Positions 52,123-61,323 are shown, numbered from the stretch's first letter. The stretch is DNA of 64,000 nucleotides from Chitinophagaceae bacterium (GCA_023957155.1 JAMLHK010000007.1:62001-126000), one strand, 5' to 3'. Notes: generated by a model from the letters alone, not told the origin. A program made the numbers and translations.

Positions 52123-52887
52123 TTAATCTAGCAGTTTATATCTTCCTCCATCAAGGGTAAGAGATTGTCCTGTCATCCACCTGGAAGCATCCGAAAGTAA
52201 AAAGACGGCCGCATTGGCTACATCTTCCGGAGTACCGTAACCTAACGGGTATTTCTGTTTATCTTTTTCCACTGTTTCACTGGAAAGCACATCTTCCATT
52301 TCCGAAGCCATAGCTGTTTGTACCATGCCAGGCTCAATCGTATTTACCCTTATTTTTTGAGATGAAAGCTCATTAGCTATTACCCGGCCTGCCGCCGACA
52401 TCGCACCTTTGCTTCCGGTATAGAGCAACGATGATTTGGTTCCCACCTGCTGCGCTACAGATGAAATCAACACAATGGATGAGTGATTATTTTTCTTTAT
52501 TTTCTTTTGACGAACAAGTTGTGCAAGCAACAAAACCATCGAAAAATAATTGATATTCATCACCTCTTCCAAATTTTGCCGCTTAATAAACTTTAAAGGA
52601 GACATTTTTGATATCCCTGCGGCATATACCAACCCGTCAATATCCTCAACTTCTCCGGCTATCTTATCAATACCTTCGTCCAAAGCCAAATCAGCTTCTA
52701 TAAAGGAAGCATTATTTTCACCCAGCTCTCTTACCATTTCACTTAACAGATTCCCTCTTCGTGCTGTGCCGGTTATTTTCCCCCCGGAGGCTACGATTGA
52801 TCTGCAAATACATAAACCGATACCAGAAGATGCACCGGTTACCAGGAAATGCTTATCCTGGAGCGAGAAGAACGGGTTTCCTGTCAT
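52123..52887 (-). CDS. SDR-family oxidoreductase (FabG-like 3-ketoacyl reductase candidate)
   Basis: A 254-residue short-chain dehydrogenase: cofactor motif VTGASSGIGLCICRSIV, the NNAG-equivalent YAAGISKMSP, catalytic Ser in SSVAQQVG and YTGSK, and the C-terminal WMTGQSLTLDGG, typical of FabG-like reductases. Between KAS III genes and ACP, it most likely reduces a 3-oxoacyl-ACP to a 3-hydroxyacyl-ACP. It could instead reduce a keto-sugar; its FabG-like tail argues for the acyl role. Start at 52887, 33 bp after the ACP stop. Confidence 0.9.
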   Translation of the reverse strand: MTGNPFFSLQDKHFLVTGASSGIGLCICRSIVASGGKITGTARRGNLLSEMVRELGENNASFIEADLALDEGIDKIAGEVEDIDGLVYAAGISKMSPLKFIKRQNLEEVMNINYFSMVLLLAQLVRQKKIKKNNHSSIVLISSVAQQVGTKSSLLYTGSKGAMSAAGRVIANELSSQKIRVNTIEPGMVQTAMASEMEDVLSSETVEKDKQKYPLGYGTPEDVANAAVFLLSDASRWMTGQSLTLDGGRYKLLD

Positions 52888-52920
52888 TTGAAACTATTTT
52901 TCACAGCATTGTACTAAGGA

Positions 52921-53148
52921 TCATTTAGCACTCACCCGCTCATATAATTCTTCAATAGTACCGGTTTCCCGCAGATCTGACCCGGTGATTTTCTTATTGT
53001 AATTTTCATCTACCATTGCGATAATCATTAACGCCACCATAGAACTCCATTCTTCCATTTCTTTAAATTTAGTTTCTAATGAAATAGTTTCCGGATCGGT
53101 TTCATCAAATTGTTCAGCAAATGATTGTAAAAACTGATGTTTATCCAT
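52921..53148 (-). CDS. Acyl carrier protein, dedicated to the polysaccharide locus
   Basis: A 75-residue acidic four-helix ACP-like protein. The candidate phosphopantetheine Ser is Ser36 in EEWSSMVALMIIAM; the usual DSL is replaced by SSM, a variation seen in secondary-metabolite and surface-glycan carriers. Helix II is marked by ALMIIAMVDENY. The gene is first of the ACP-SDR-KAS III-KAS III run. It presumably carries the acyl chain made by the two synthases until an acyltransferase moves it to a sugar. Confirmation needs evidence of pantetheinylation. Confidence 0.9.
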   Translation of the reverse strand: MDKHQFLQSFAEQFDETDPETISLETKFKEMEEWSSMVALMIIAMVDENYNKKITGSDLRETGTIEELYERVSAK

Positions 53149-53237
53149 AAATTTTAACTTGATTATTAAAATATTGTTGGTTTATCCCAAATATAGTTTC
53201 AATATCAGCAAAAAACATGTACACGCCAGATCGTATA

Positions 53238-53879
53238 CTATACCCCGGTAGCCATTGCGGGCACTCCCATATAATGTCCGTCATCTTTAATATTCTTAAA
53301 CAAAATAGACATCGGACCAATTACATTCCTACTTCCTACTTTCTTATACTGTAAAACTCCGGAATTCATACCAAAATCATTCTGATCTCCAATTTCAACC
53401 CCTCCTGAAATAAGCGTTGCGGTAGCAAAGGTATTATAATTGCCGATAACAGTATCATGACCCACGCGTACCCCGGCATTAAATACATTAAAATTGCCGA
53501 TTTTATTATCGGCCGACAGGGAGCTGTAGGGCTGAATGATATTCCCTTTTCCAATATTCAGAGATTCAAAATGAACAAACTGGCAGGAAGGATGAAAAAG
53601 ATTAGGAAAACTCAACTTACCTGAGTTGAGCTGCTTTAATATGGATGTAATATTTTGCGACTTTCCGGCAGCTACAATTACATCCGTCTCCTCTCCGATC
53701 TGATTTAAATCATTGATACTGCCCAAAACCTTATAATCCATAAAAAAACTTCCCAAGGGAACTTTATCATCAAAAAAACCTATACACTCCCACCTGCTCT
53801 CAATTTTATTAACATCCCCAATTGTCAGGCATATCTCTTTAGAAAATCCTCCGGCTCCGGCAATGGCTATTTTCTTCAT
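53238..53879 (-). CDS. PglD-like sugar N-acyltransferase, copy 2
   Basis: A 213-residue acyltransferase with an N-terminal Rossmann-like domain (KKIAIAGAGGFSKEICLTIG, then ECIGFFDDKVPLGS) and a left-handed beta-helix (NIIQPYSSLSADNKIGNFNV, VGHDTVIGNYNTFATATLI), closing with HYMGVPAMATG. It belongs to the NeuD/PglD group. It precedes the ACP gene by 89 bp, so the dedicated acyl carrier may donate a non-acetyl acyl group to it. The sugar substrate is unknown. Confidence 0.9.
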   Translation of the reverse strand: MKKIAIAGAGGFSKEICLTIGDVNKIESRWECIGFFDDKVPLGSFFMDYKVLGSINDLNQIGEETDVIVAAGKSQNITSILKQLNSGKLSFPNLFHPSCQFVHFESLNIGKGNIIQPYSSLSADNKIGNFNVFNAGVRVGHDTVIGNYNTFATATLISGGVEIGDQNDFGMNSGVLQYKKVGSRNVIGPMSILFKNIKDDGHYMGVPAMATGV

Positions 53880-54070
53880 CTTACATTTCTGTTTAACTTC
53901 TTACTTCTAACTCGTAAGTATTAAATCTCCAAATCATTAGAATTAAAAGAAAGTGTAGGGAGAAATTAAATTATATAGATACGGGAAATTGAAATACATA
54001 CTACTGCAAAACTAAAAAAACAATTCCCAACAAATCCTATACTACTCATTCAATTTACTACCAGCAGTGA

Positions 54071-54967
54071 TCATTTTTTTTTGAAGAAACGCCTGCTCAA
54101 AAGCTTAACCCAACTATTGAACTGGCGAAACTGAATGCTTTCCGGGACCATAAGATAAGAATACCATCCGGCGATCTTCCAGTTATGAGACATAATTTCC
54201 CATGCCCACTTCAACTTCCCTTTGAGAAGATATTCCAAAACCTGGCGATGCAAAAACCGGGTATAGTATTTTTTCTGGTCTTTGTCTTTATAACTGTCAG
54301 GCGGAATGTTATAAAGCCATAGTGCTTTCGGTCCGTGTAATTTAGCCATAGCACTATTCTCCGTACCCAGCCGGTACCATACTTTAACTTCCGGAGTTGC
54401 AGCTATACAGGTTTCCCTGCCTAACCTTGCCCACATATCATAATCTTCTCCTCTACGTATAGTCGTGTTAAAGTACCCCACTTTTTCAAAAGTCTTCTTT
54501 TTAACACATATCGAGGAAGAGTGCATTACCGGACCTATGTATACCTGCTTAAAAAAATCACGAATAATTCCACGTTCCCGGGCCCCAAAAACATTTAATG
54601 TATCAGAATTATACTTACATGCATAACCGGTAGTATAGCAGTCCGCTTCAGGATAATCGGTAATTAAGTGCTGTATTGTTTCCAGGAAGTCTGGCTCCCA
54701 AAGGTCGTCAGCATCCAAAAAAGCAACGTATTGATACCGGGCAGATTCAATGCCTTTATTTCTACTACTGGATATCCCGCCATTAGGTTTATCTATTATT
54801 CTAATACGGCTATCCCGAATACCGGATACAATATCCCGGCTTTTATCTGTGGAGCCATCATTAACAACAACCAGCTCAAAATTAGTAATAGTTTGATCCA
54901 GCACAGATTGAACCGTATTCCTTACACTCTTTTCTTTATTATAAAGAGGTATAACTATCGAAAACAT
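54071..54967 (-). CDS. Family 2 glycosyltransferase
   Basis: A 298-residue GT-A enzyme. The start FSIVIPLYNKEKSVRNTVQS, the NDGSTD nucleotide motif, GGISSSRNKGIESARYQYVA and the DXD-like FLDADDLWEPDF are clear. The C-terminal half has YDMWARLG, typical of Bacteroidota capsule transferases. It is the first gene of the minus arm; a -7 element lies about 225 bp upstream. The acceptor and donor sugars cannot be read from sequence. Confidence 0.93.
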   Translation of the reverse strand: MFSIVIPLYNKEKSVRNTVQSVLDQTITNFELVVVNDGSTDKSRDIVSGIRDSRIRIIDKPNGGISSSRNKGIESARYQYVAFLDADDLWEPDFLETIQHLITDYPEADCYTTGYACKYNSDTLNVFGARERGIIRDFFKQVYIGPVMHSSSICVKKKTFEKVGYFNTTIRRGEDYDMWARLGRETCIAATPEVKVWYRLGTENSAMAKLHGPKALWLYNIPPDSYKDKDQKKYYTRFLHRQVLEYLLKGKLKWAWEIMSHNWKIAGWYSYLMVPESIQFRQFNSWVKLLSRRFFKKK

Positions 54968-55191
54968 TATCTTTATTATATGTTTTATCCTTTATATAAA
55001 TGGCACAGCTTCGCCTCCTGAGTCCCAAAACCAGCATTATATCATCAAAACATTACTAACGCATTTAATAGGCAAAAAATGATATCCCTCCAACTTAATT
55101 TTATAATTTTCAGTCAAATACAGCTTTCCCGGAATGTAGAGAACCGGTTTTATTACTCATAGATATTTTAATAAATAATGATAAATCGGTA

Positions 55192-55199
55192 CAAATTTA
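55192..55199 (-). promoter_or_regulatory. Candidate -7 element, minus polysaccharide arm
   Basis: The minus strand reads TAAATTTG, an exact TAnnTTTG match, about 225 bp upstream of the GT2 start. No clear -33 element was seen. Confidence 0.35.
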
Positions 55200-55409
55200 T
55201 TAACCATAGTTGTCGCTTTAGCATTAATGGTTGCATTATTTTCTGTAAATCAATAGAATAGGATTTTTTATATTACATTATTTATTATACCCATATAATA
55301 CCTGTGCCTTTTAGTAATATACTATAAGTTCACTGTCTCTTTTTCTCATATAACATTGATATATAATAAATTCTGACCGATATAATATAGTGGTATAAAA
55401 AACTAACTC

Positions 55410-55417
55410 TATCTTTG
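55410..55417 (+). promoter_or_regulatory. Candidate -7 element, plus polysaccharide arm
   Basis: TATCTTTG, an exact TAnnTTTG match, in the middle of the divergent spacer and the best plus-strand candidate. Transcription from here would leave a leader of about 290 nt before wza, containing the CCTACGTAGG palindrome. No clear -33 element was seen. Confidence 0.5.
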
Positions 55418-55710
55418 CACCACTGAAATACTGAGTATAGTAATGCCTACGTAGGTAAAATCCAAATGCTTTTTTAGAGTCCCTCCAACCGGATTGCCTT
55501 TAAAAAGAAAAACCAGCTCTGTCTTTTCTACTTAAACCCCTATTCATATTAAAAAGATATGGGCACACACCATATTGATAAAAAATTGCGTTATTGCTCT
55601 GAATGTCAGTAACATTGATAATGGGACTGACGGGGCGAAGCTATGTAAATCCTTGTCTGAATATTCAATATATTAATATATTGAATAAAAGGCTTATTAC
55701 TTTTAACTAT

Positions 55711-56520
55711 ATGAAACCCATAAACATATATTCATACATGTATAAATTCCTATTTCTTTTATCTGTAACATTTGTTTTGTTACTTTTTTCCTCCTGTCGT
55801 ACGGGCAAGGAACTGGCTTTATTCCAGGATCTCAACTCCGAACAAAACACCCAGGTGCAGGAAGTAAGAACCGCAGCCTTCGATCCCCTCAGACTACAAA
55901 CTGATGACCAGCTACAAATCGTTATCAGCAGCATCAGTCCAGAAGCTTCACAACTCTTCAACCTCATGGGGTCAGCCGTCATCACCGGTAACAACAACAC
56001 CCAAAACATGCAAAGCGTCTATACCGTTTCCCCTACCGGCAATATCACCATACCCATTATCGGCGAGGTTAAAGTAGTAGGCATGACCACCGATGAAGCC
56101 AAAGCAGAAATCAAACATGCCGTCAGTGAATATCTCAAAGATGCTGTCATCAGCGTTACCCTTATTAATTTCCGCGTTACCGTTATGGGTGAAGTACAAA
56201 GACCTTCCACCTTCCAGGTCGCCGGAGAAAAAATCAATGTCCTACAAGCCATTGGCATGGCGGGGGATCTCACTGTTTTTGCAAAAAGAAGCAATATCAA
56301 GGTCATCCGTAAAGCCGCTGACAAGGTAGAAGTAGCTCACCTTAACCTTAATAACAGCAGCGCCATGCGATCCCCTTTCTATAACCTCAGGCAAAATGAT
56401 ATCGTACTCGTTGAACCAGGTAAACGTAAAGGACTTCAGGCTGAAGGACTCAATGTTATTATCCCTGCAGCTACCAGTATTATTTCTCTTATTATCGTTG
56501 CCCTTACCCGTTTACGCTAA
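55711..56520 (+). CDS. Polysaccharide export lipoprotein (Wza-like)
   Basis: A 269-residue outer-membrane polysaccharide export protein with a signal peptide ending in the lipobox LLFSSC. The core PES and SLBB domains show LRLQTDDQLQIVISSISPEA, NITIPIIGEVKVVGMTTDEA, VTVMGEVQRPSTFQV and a C-terminal hydrophobic segment. The Met at 55711 (MKPINIYSYMYKF) or at 55738 (MYKFLFLLSV) are both good starts; the longer in-frame extension to 55603 is rejected because it puts a long non-signal stretch ahead of the lipobox. Just downstream is a Wzc-like kinase, its usual partner. Confidence 0.92.
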   Translation: MKPINIYSYMYKFLFLLSVTFVLLLFSSCRTGKELALFQDLNSEQNTQVQEVRTAAFDPLRLQTDDQLQIVISSISPEASQLFNLMGSAVITGNNNTQNMQSVYTVSPTGNITIPIIGEVKVVGMTTDEAKAEIKHAVSEYLKDAVISVTLINFRVTVMGEVQRPSTFQVAGEKINVLQAIGMAGDLTVFAKRSNIKVIRKAADKVEVAHLNLNNSSAMRSPFYNLRQNDIVLVEPGKRKGLQAEGLNVIIPAATSIISLIIVALTRLR

Positions 56521-56550
56521 ACATCTTTTATTTACAGCATCTAAAACTTA

Positions 56551-58938
56551 TTGCCCGTGCAACATAATGCTCAAATATCGCCAGTGCAGCAATCCAATCT
56601 ACCGGAGGAACAGATGGATATCAGGAAAATATTGTTTAAAATCCTGCGCAACTGGCCCTGGATCTTATTATCTCTCTTTGTCATGATGACCATAGCCTGG
56701 CTATATAACCGTTATACTGAGCCTGTCTATAAAGCCAAGGCTTCCATCATGATCAAAGATGAAAAAAAGGGAGGGGCTGGGCTACTTGATAACCCGCTGC
56801 TTAAAGAACTTGATCTCGGAGGCGGAGGAAAACTCGTGGATAACGAAATAGAGGTACTCAAAAGCTTTGACCTCATGGAAAGTGTGGTAAGAAAACAGCA
56901 GCTCTTCCTCGATATTAAAAGCAAAGGCAATCTTACCAGCAGATCCGTTTTCGATAAAGAAGCACCCCTGAGCATTCAATTCGCCAACCCCGATACCATT
57001 ATACAACCCCTGCAATGGACTATTGCCAGAAAGTCTGACGGAAAATGGCACCTTAACTATGGTGTTCATAATAAAGATCTCCCCATCACCAGAACCAGGT
57101 GGTATATCATCAACGGGCTGCTCTTTCAAATTACCGATAACCCCAACTTTAAAACAAGTTCCGACAGCACAAATCTCATTGAAGAATACCTGCTCTATAT
57201 CAATCCCGTAAAAGTAGCAGTCAACAACTACTCCGCTGCGCTAACCGTACAACCCGCAAGTAAAACCGCCTCCATCATCAACATGGAGCTTACCGATTAT
57301 AATAGCAGAAGAGCACAGACTACGCTCAGTGCACTTATTGATATCTATAACCGGCAGGCGCTCGAAGATAAAAACAAGGTTACCAATAATACCCTTGAGT
57401 TCCTCAACGAAAGGCTTGCCATTATAGAAAATGAACTTCGCACCGTGGAAGGACAGGTACAGCAATTTAAAAGCACCAACCGGATCACCGATGTATCAGC
57501 TGAAGCACAAAAATACCTCGAACAGGCTAAACAGGTAGACATGCAAAAGGCTGAGCAGCAGACTCAGCTCTCTATCCTCGAATCTATTGAAAAAGACCTT
57601 AAAGCCAACCAGGATAATCCTAAACTTGCACCTTCCGGCTCCGGGATTACAGAGCCTTCCCTGGCTGAAATGATCCAGACACACAACCGCCTCGTACTTG
57701 AAAGAGAACGGCAGGCAGAAAGGCTCGGACCTAAAAACCCCATACCCGTTGACCTCGCCAACCAAATCGCTAACCTAAGGGTAAGCCTGCTCACTAATAT
57801 CGGTAATCTTAAACAGGCGTACCGCATCGCATTAAATGATATCAGCAGTAAAGATGCAGAGCTCAATGCCCGCATCAGAAACATACCTCAAATACAAAAA
57901 AACCTCGTACAGATACAGCGTGATCAGTCTGTAAAAGAACAGCTCTACTTCCTGCTCCTACAAAAAAGAGAAGAGTCCGCCATTACCCTGGCCTCTACTA
58001 CTCCTGATTCCAGAAGTGTTGAAAAGCCCAGAAGCCTCGGTATTGTAAGCCCGAAAAGAACACTGATCATGGCTATTGCTTTCCTATTAGGACTGCTTAT
58101 CCCCATCAGTATTATTTACCTTATTAACTTCTTTAACAACAAAATTGAAGATAAGGATGAAGTAGAGCAAAATACTAAAGCTCCTGTACTGGGAGAGATC
58201 TCCTACGTCAAAAAAGACACTTCGCCCATCGTGGTACAAAAAGGCAGCAGGTCTATTGTCGCAGAGCAGTTCAGGGTGATAAGAACCAGTATCAGCTTTA
58301 CCAGACCGGGGCATTCTCCAAGAATCATACTGGTGACCTCCCATCGCCCCGAAGAAGGAAAGTCCTTTACCAGTCTTAACCTTGCCGCCAGCTATGCCCT
58401 GCTCAACAAAAAAGTAGTGGTGCTTGAATTTGATCTACGTAAACCCCGGCTTAGCATTGCTGTTGATATTCATGCCGATACCGGTATCAGCAACTTCCTT
58501 GCCGGAAGCACTAATGAGATAACCAACATCCTGCATGAAGTGCCAGGATTTGAACAGCGGTTCTGGCTCCTGCCCGCAGGTCCCATCCCTCCTAACCCCG
58601 CTGAGCTCATCCTCGGTGAAAATATGAAGAAACTTATGGACGAACTCAACAAAAGGTTCGACTATATCATCTTCGACACCCCTCCCTACGGACTCGTTAC
58701 GGACTCCTCCCTGCTCGCTGCTCATGCCGACATCAGTGTTGTTGTTCTCAGGCAAGGGTTCACCTTTAAATGGGTACTCCAGGAACTCAATAAAAAATTA
58801 ACCGACAACCCCAATCAGCCCCTTTACACCGTTATTAACAGAGTCGGTGAAAAAAACAAATACGGCTCCTATAAAAAATACGGCTACGGATATACAGAAT
58901 ACTTCGATACACCTAATAAAAAAAGAAAAAGAAAATAA
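56551..58938 (+). CDS. Polysaccharide co-polymerase/tyrosine autokinase (Wzc-like)
   Basis: A 795-residue inner-membrane protein controlling chain length and export. The Wzz domain begins at about residue 20 (MDIRKILFKILRNWPWILLS) with its first helix, long coiled coils follow (residues about 290-470), a second helix lies at about 507-530, and then a cytoplasmic BY-kinase domain with HRPEEGKSFTSLNLAASYAL, VVVLEFDLRKP and FDYIIFDTPP. The tail is Tyr-rich (YGSYKKYGYGYTEYFD). The start is unclear: TTG at 56551, GTG at 56557, or ATG at 56614, which has GGAGG six bases upstream. Paired with Wza, it forms the export machine. Confidence 0.93.
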   Translation: MPVQHNAQISPVQQSNLPEEQMDIRKILFKILRNWPWILLSLFVMMTIAWLYNRYTEPVYKAKASIMIKDEKKGGAGLLDNPLLKELDLGGGGKLVDNEIEVLKSFDLMESVVRKQQLFLDIKSKGNLTSRSVFDKEAPLSIQFANPDTIIQPLQWTIARKSDGKWHLNYGVHNKDLPITRTRWYIINGLLFQITDNPNFKTSSDSTNLIEEYLLYINPVKVAVNNYSAALTVQPASKTASIINMELTDYNSRRAQTTLSALIDIYNRQALEDKNKVTNNTLEFLNERLAIIENELRTVEGQVQQFKSTNRITDVSAEAQKYLEQAKQVDMQKAEQQTQLSILESIEKDLKANQDNPKLAPSGSGITEPSLAEMIQTHNRLVLERERQAERLGPKNPIPVDLANQIANLRVSLLTNIGNLKQAYRIALNDISSKDAELNARIRNIPQIQKNLVQIQRDQSVKEQLYFLLLQKREESAITLASTTPDSRSVEKPRSLGIVSPKRTLIMAIAFLLGLLIPISIIYLINFFNNKIEDKDEVEQNTKAPVLGEISYVKKDTSPIVVQKGSRSIVAEQFRVIRTSISFTRPGHSPRIILVTSHRPEEGKSFTSLNLAASYALLNKKVVVLEFDLRKPRLSIAVDIHADTGISNFLAGSTNEITNILHEVPGFEQRFWLLPAGPIPPNPAELILGENMKKLMDELNKRFDYIIFDTPPYGLVTDSSLLAAHADISVVVLRQGFTFKWVLQELNKKLTDNPNQPLYTVINRVGEKNKYGSYKKYGYGYTEYFDTPNKKRKRK

Positions 58939-58972
58939 AAACATAAAAAAGATATAAAAATAACACAGCGTT

Positions 58973-60124
58973 ATGATGAAAAAGGTTGGGCTTGTTTCTC
59001 ACTTTTATGTGCATTACAGAGAACCTGTATTAAGAGCCTTAGCCAATTCTAAAGAACTGTCCTACTATTTCCTGGGCGACATTACTCAAACCGATGATAT
59101 CAAAAGAATAGATTTTGACTCGGAAGAGTTACTAAAAAAGAGGTTCATCCGTTTAAAAAACAAGGAAGTCTTCCACTACTTTTTCTGGCAAAAAGCGCTT
59201 CTTAAACAGTTGAAATCAGGACAGTTTGACGCAGTCATTTTCTTAGGGGACATCCGTTTCCTTTCAACCTGGGTTGCACTTATTTTTCTTCGACTGAAAA
59301 GAAAAAAAGCTTTTTTATGGACACATGGTTTATATGGTAAAGAAAACTGGGTACATCTTCAGATAAAACTTCTTTTCCTGAGACTTTCTAATGGAGCATT
59401 TTTATATAATAACCGGGGCAAACAGTTGTACCGGCAACACGGAATTTCCGAAAGCAAATTAATACCCGTTTATAATTCTCTGAATTTTGAAGAAACTGAA
59501 CAAAACAGGAAAGATTATAAAGAAACAACAAAAGAGCAACTTCTGAAATCTTTTACTAATCCTGATTTACCAGTAGTATTCTGCATTGGAAGGGTCAACA
59601 AAATAAAAAAAATCCCACTGCTTATAGAAGCTATTAATATTTTAAAAACTAATAACTTCTACATAAACTGTTTTATCATAGGTGATGGTGAAGACAAGAA
59701 TAATATTGAAGCATTAGCATTGCAACTCAATATCCGGGAACAGATACGCTTTACAGGAGCCTTATATGATGAATCAGAAATATCCCGTTATATCATGTCT
59801 TCAGACCTGTGTGTCTGTCCCGGAGCAATAGGATTAACGGCAATTCATTCCTTGTCTTATGGCGTACCTGCCTTAACTCACAACCATTTCGCCGAACAGG
59901 GGCCTGAACATGAAGCAATCACTCCCGGTAAAACAGGGGATTTTTATAAAGAAGGGGATGTACATGACCTGGCAAATAAAATCCGGGAATGTATTAATCA
60001 AAGGCTAAACAACAAAGAAGAAAGTATTAAAAATTGTATTGCAGTCATTCAACAATATTACAATCCCCAGTCTCAAAAAACAATTATGACCCGACACATT
60101 CTATCCGAATTAGAAAGTCAATAG
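58973..60124 (+). CDS. Family 4-type glycosyltransferase, first
   Basis: A 383-residue GT-B enzyme. The N-terminal domain (VGLVSHFYVHYREPVLRALA) has no clear donor signature; the C-terminal domain has VVFCIGRVNKIKKIPLLIEA, FIIGDGEDKNNIEALALQLN, RFTGALYDESEISRYIMSSD and CVCPGAIGLTAIHSLSYGVP, the pattern of GT4 enzymes. It probably adds a sugar to the growing repeat. It is 35 bp after wzc. Confidence 0.9.
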   Translation: MMKKVGLVSHFYVHYREPVLRALANSKELSYYFLGDITQTDDIKRIDFDSEELLKKRFIRLKNKEVFHYFFWQKALLKQLKSGQFDAVIFLGDIRFLSTWVALIFLRLKRKKAFLWTHGLYGKENWVHLQIKLLFLRLSNGAFLYNNRGKQLYRQHGISESKLIPVYNSLNFEETEQNRKDYKETTKEQLLKSFTNPDLPVVFCIGRVNKIKKIPLLIEAINILKTNNFYINCFIIGDGEDKNNIEALALQLNIREQIRFTGALYDESEISRYIMSSDLCVCPGAIGLTAIHSLSYGVPALTHNHFAEQGPEHEAITPGKTGDFYKEGDVHDLANKIRECINQRLNNKEESIKNCIAVIQQYYNPQSQKTIMTRHILSELESQ

Positions 60125-60174
60125 TTTTCGTTAAACAGTATAACAAACAGGTTCTTAATCTCTTCTTAAACACC

Positions 60175-61323
60175 GTGAATATCATTATCAATGTATCTAA
60201 CCTGAGAATCGGTGGCGGCATGCAGGTCGCCCATTCGTTTATTAATGAATGTATAGCTATCAAAGATCACGAATACCACGTCTTCCTTTCAAAGGAAATG
60301 AAAGGTATTTTAAACCTGCAATTATTCCCCTCAAATTTCCGGTTTTATCTTATTCAAAATACAACAGGCTCTTTTAAAGGAAGAACACGCCTTTCCGGAG
60401 AATTAACTAACCTGGAAAGAAAAATAAATCCGGATATTGTGTTTAGTGTCTTTGGTCCGACCTACTGGAAACCACAAACAACAACTCATGTTGCAGGATT
60501 TGCCAATTCCATATATATCTATAAGAACTCTCCTTTCTTTAAAACCATTGGCTATAAAAAGAGAACAATTATCCGGCTAATGGAAGTAATCCACATGAGA
60601 AGTTTCAAAAAACATTGTGACGTACTGATCAGTGAAACAGAGGACATAGGTAATCATCTGAAAATAATATTTCCTGATAAACCTGTATTTACAGTTGGTA
60701 ATACCTGTCACCAGGTTTTTTCCAACAAGGAATTGTGGACAACGGAAATTCACTTACCTGAGTTCAATGGCTTCACGCTGTTAACAATATCCGCAATGTA
60801 TCTTCATAAAAACCTGTCTGTTATTCCCGCGGTTATTGATTATTTAGTTCAAAAACATTCATCTTTCCGGTTTCGTTTTGTCCTAACGATCAATGAAGAG
60901 CAATTGGGGAATTTAAGCACGGTACAAAAACAACATATTTTATTCATCGGCAAAGTTCCCGTATCAGAATGTCCACATCTGTATAAGCAGGCAAACGCGA
61001 TGTTCCTGCCTACCTTGCTGGAGTCTTTCTCCGCAAATTACCCGGAAGCGATGAAAATGGAAATTCCGATATTGACTTCAGACCTTCCGTTTGCCACTTC
61101 ACTGTGTGGTGATGCCGCGATATATTTTAATCCGTTTGGAGTTGAAGACATTGGAGAAGCCATTTTCAAATTAGCCAATTCAACGGAGAAGCAAGAGCAA
61201 CTCATTGAAAAGGGAAAAAAAAGATTACTTTCATTCCCTTCACCCCAACAAAGAGCCCGGCGATATCTTGCCATCTGTGAAAAATATAACCTAAAAAAAT
61301 CGAATCACTATGTTCAACAATAA
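60175..61323 (+). CDS. Family 4-type glycosyltransferase, second
   Basis: A 382-residue GT-B enzyme starting with the typical glycine-rich NIIINVSNLRIGGGMQVAHS. The C-terminal half has TLLTISAMYLHKNLSVIPAV and LPTLLESFSANYPEAMKMEI, resembling GT4 signature regions. The start is set at a GTG at 60175, since upstream codons in this frame overlap the previous gene; the longer TTG frame at 60034 is spurious. It overlaps the following capE-like gene by 14 bp, so translation is coupled. Confidence 0.88.
   Translation: MNIIINVSNLRIGGGMQVAHSFINECIAIKDHEYHVFLSKEMKGILNLQLFPSNFRFYLIQNTTGSFKGRTRLSGELTNLERKINPDIVFSVFGPTYWKPQTTTHVAGFANSIYIYKNSPFFKTIGYKKRTIIRLMEVIHMRSFKKHCDVLISETEDIGNHLKIIFPDKPVFTVGNTCHQVFSNKELWTTEIHLPEFNGFTLLTISAMYLHKNLSVIPAVIDYLVQKHSSFRFRFVLTINEEQLGNLSTVQKQHILFIGKVPVSECPHLYKQANAMFLPTLLESFSANYPEAMKMEIPILTSDLPFATSLCGDAAIYFNPFGVEDIGEAIFKLANSTEKQEQLIEKGKKRLLSFPSPQQRARRYLAICEKYNLKKSNHYVQQ

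Larger units (their letters stand above)
54968..55710. other. Long AT-rich intergenic region between divergent polysaccharide arms
   Basis: About 740 bp, without a supported gene. It holds candidate -7 elements for both arms (55192-55199 minus, 55410-55417 plus) and, at 55446-55455, the perfect palindrome CCTACGTAGG. The plus-arm leader would be about 290 nt. No coding frame has convincing composition. Confidence 0.6.

Noticed and set aside
55603-55710. Longer start of the Wza-like protein
   Set aside because: It would bury the lipoprotein signal 37-45 residues into the protein; a start at 55711 or 55738 gives a normal signal peptide.
60034-60174. Longer start of the second glycosyltransferase at a TTG
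   Set aside because: The extension overlaps the previous gene in another frame and lacks similarity to the enzyme start; GTG at 60175 gives the expected NIIINVSNLRIGGG opening.
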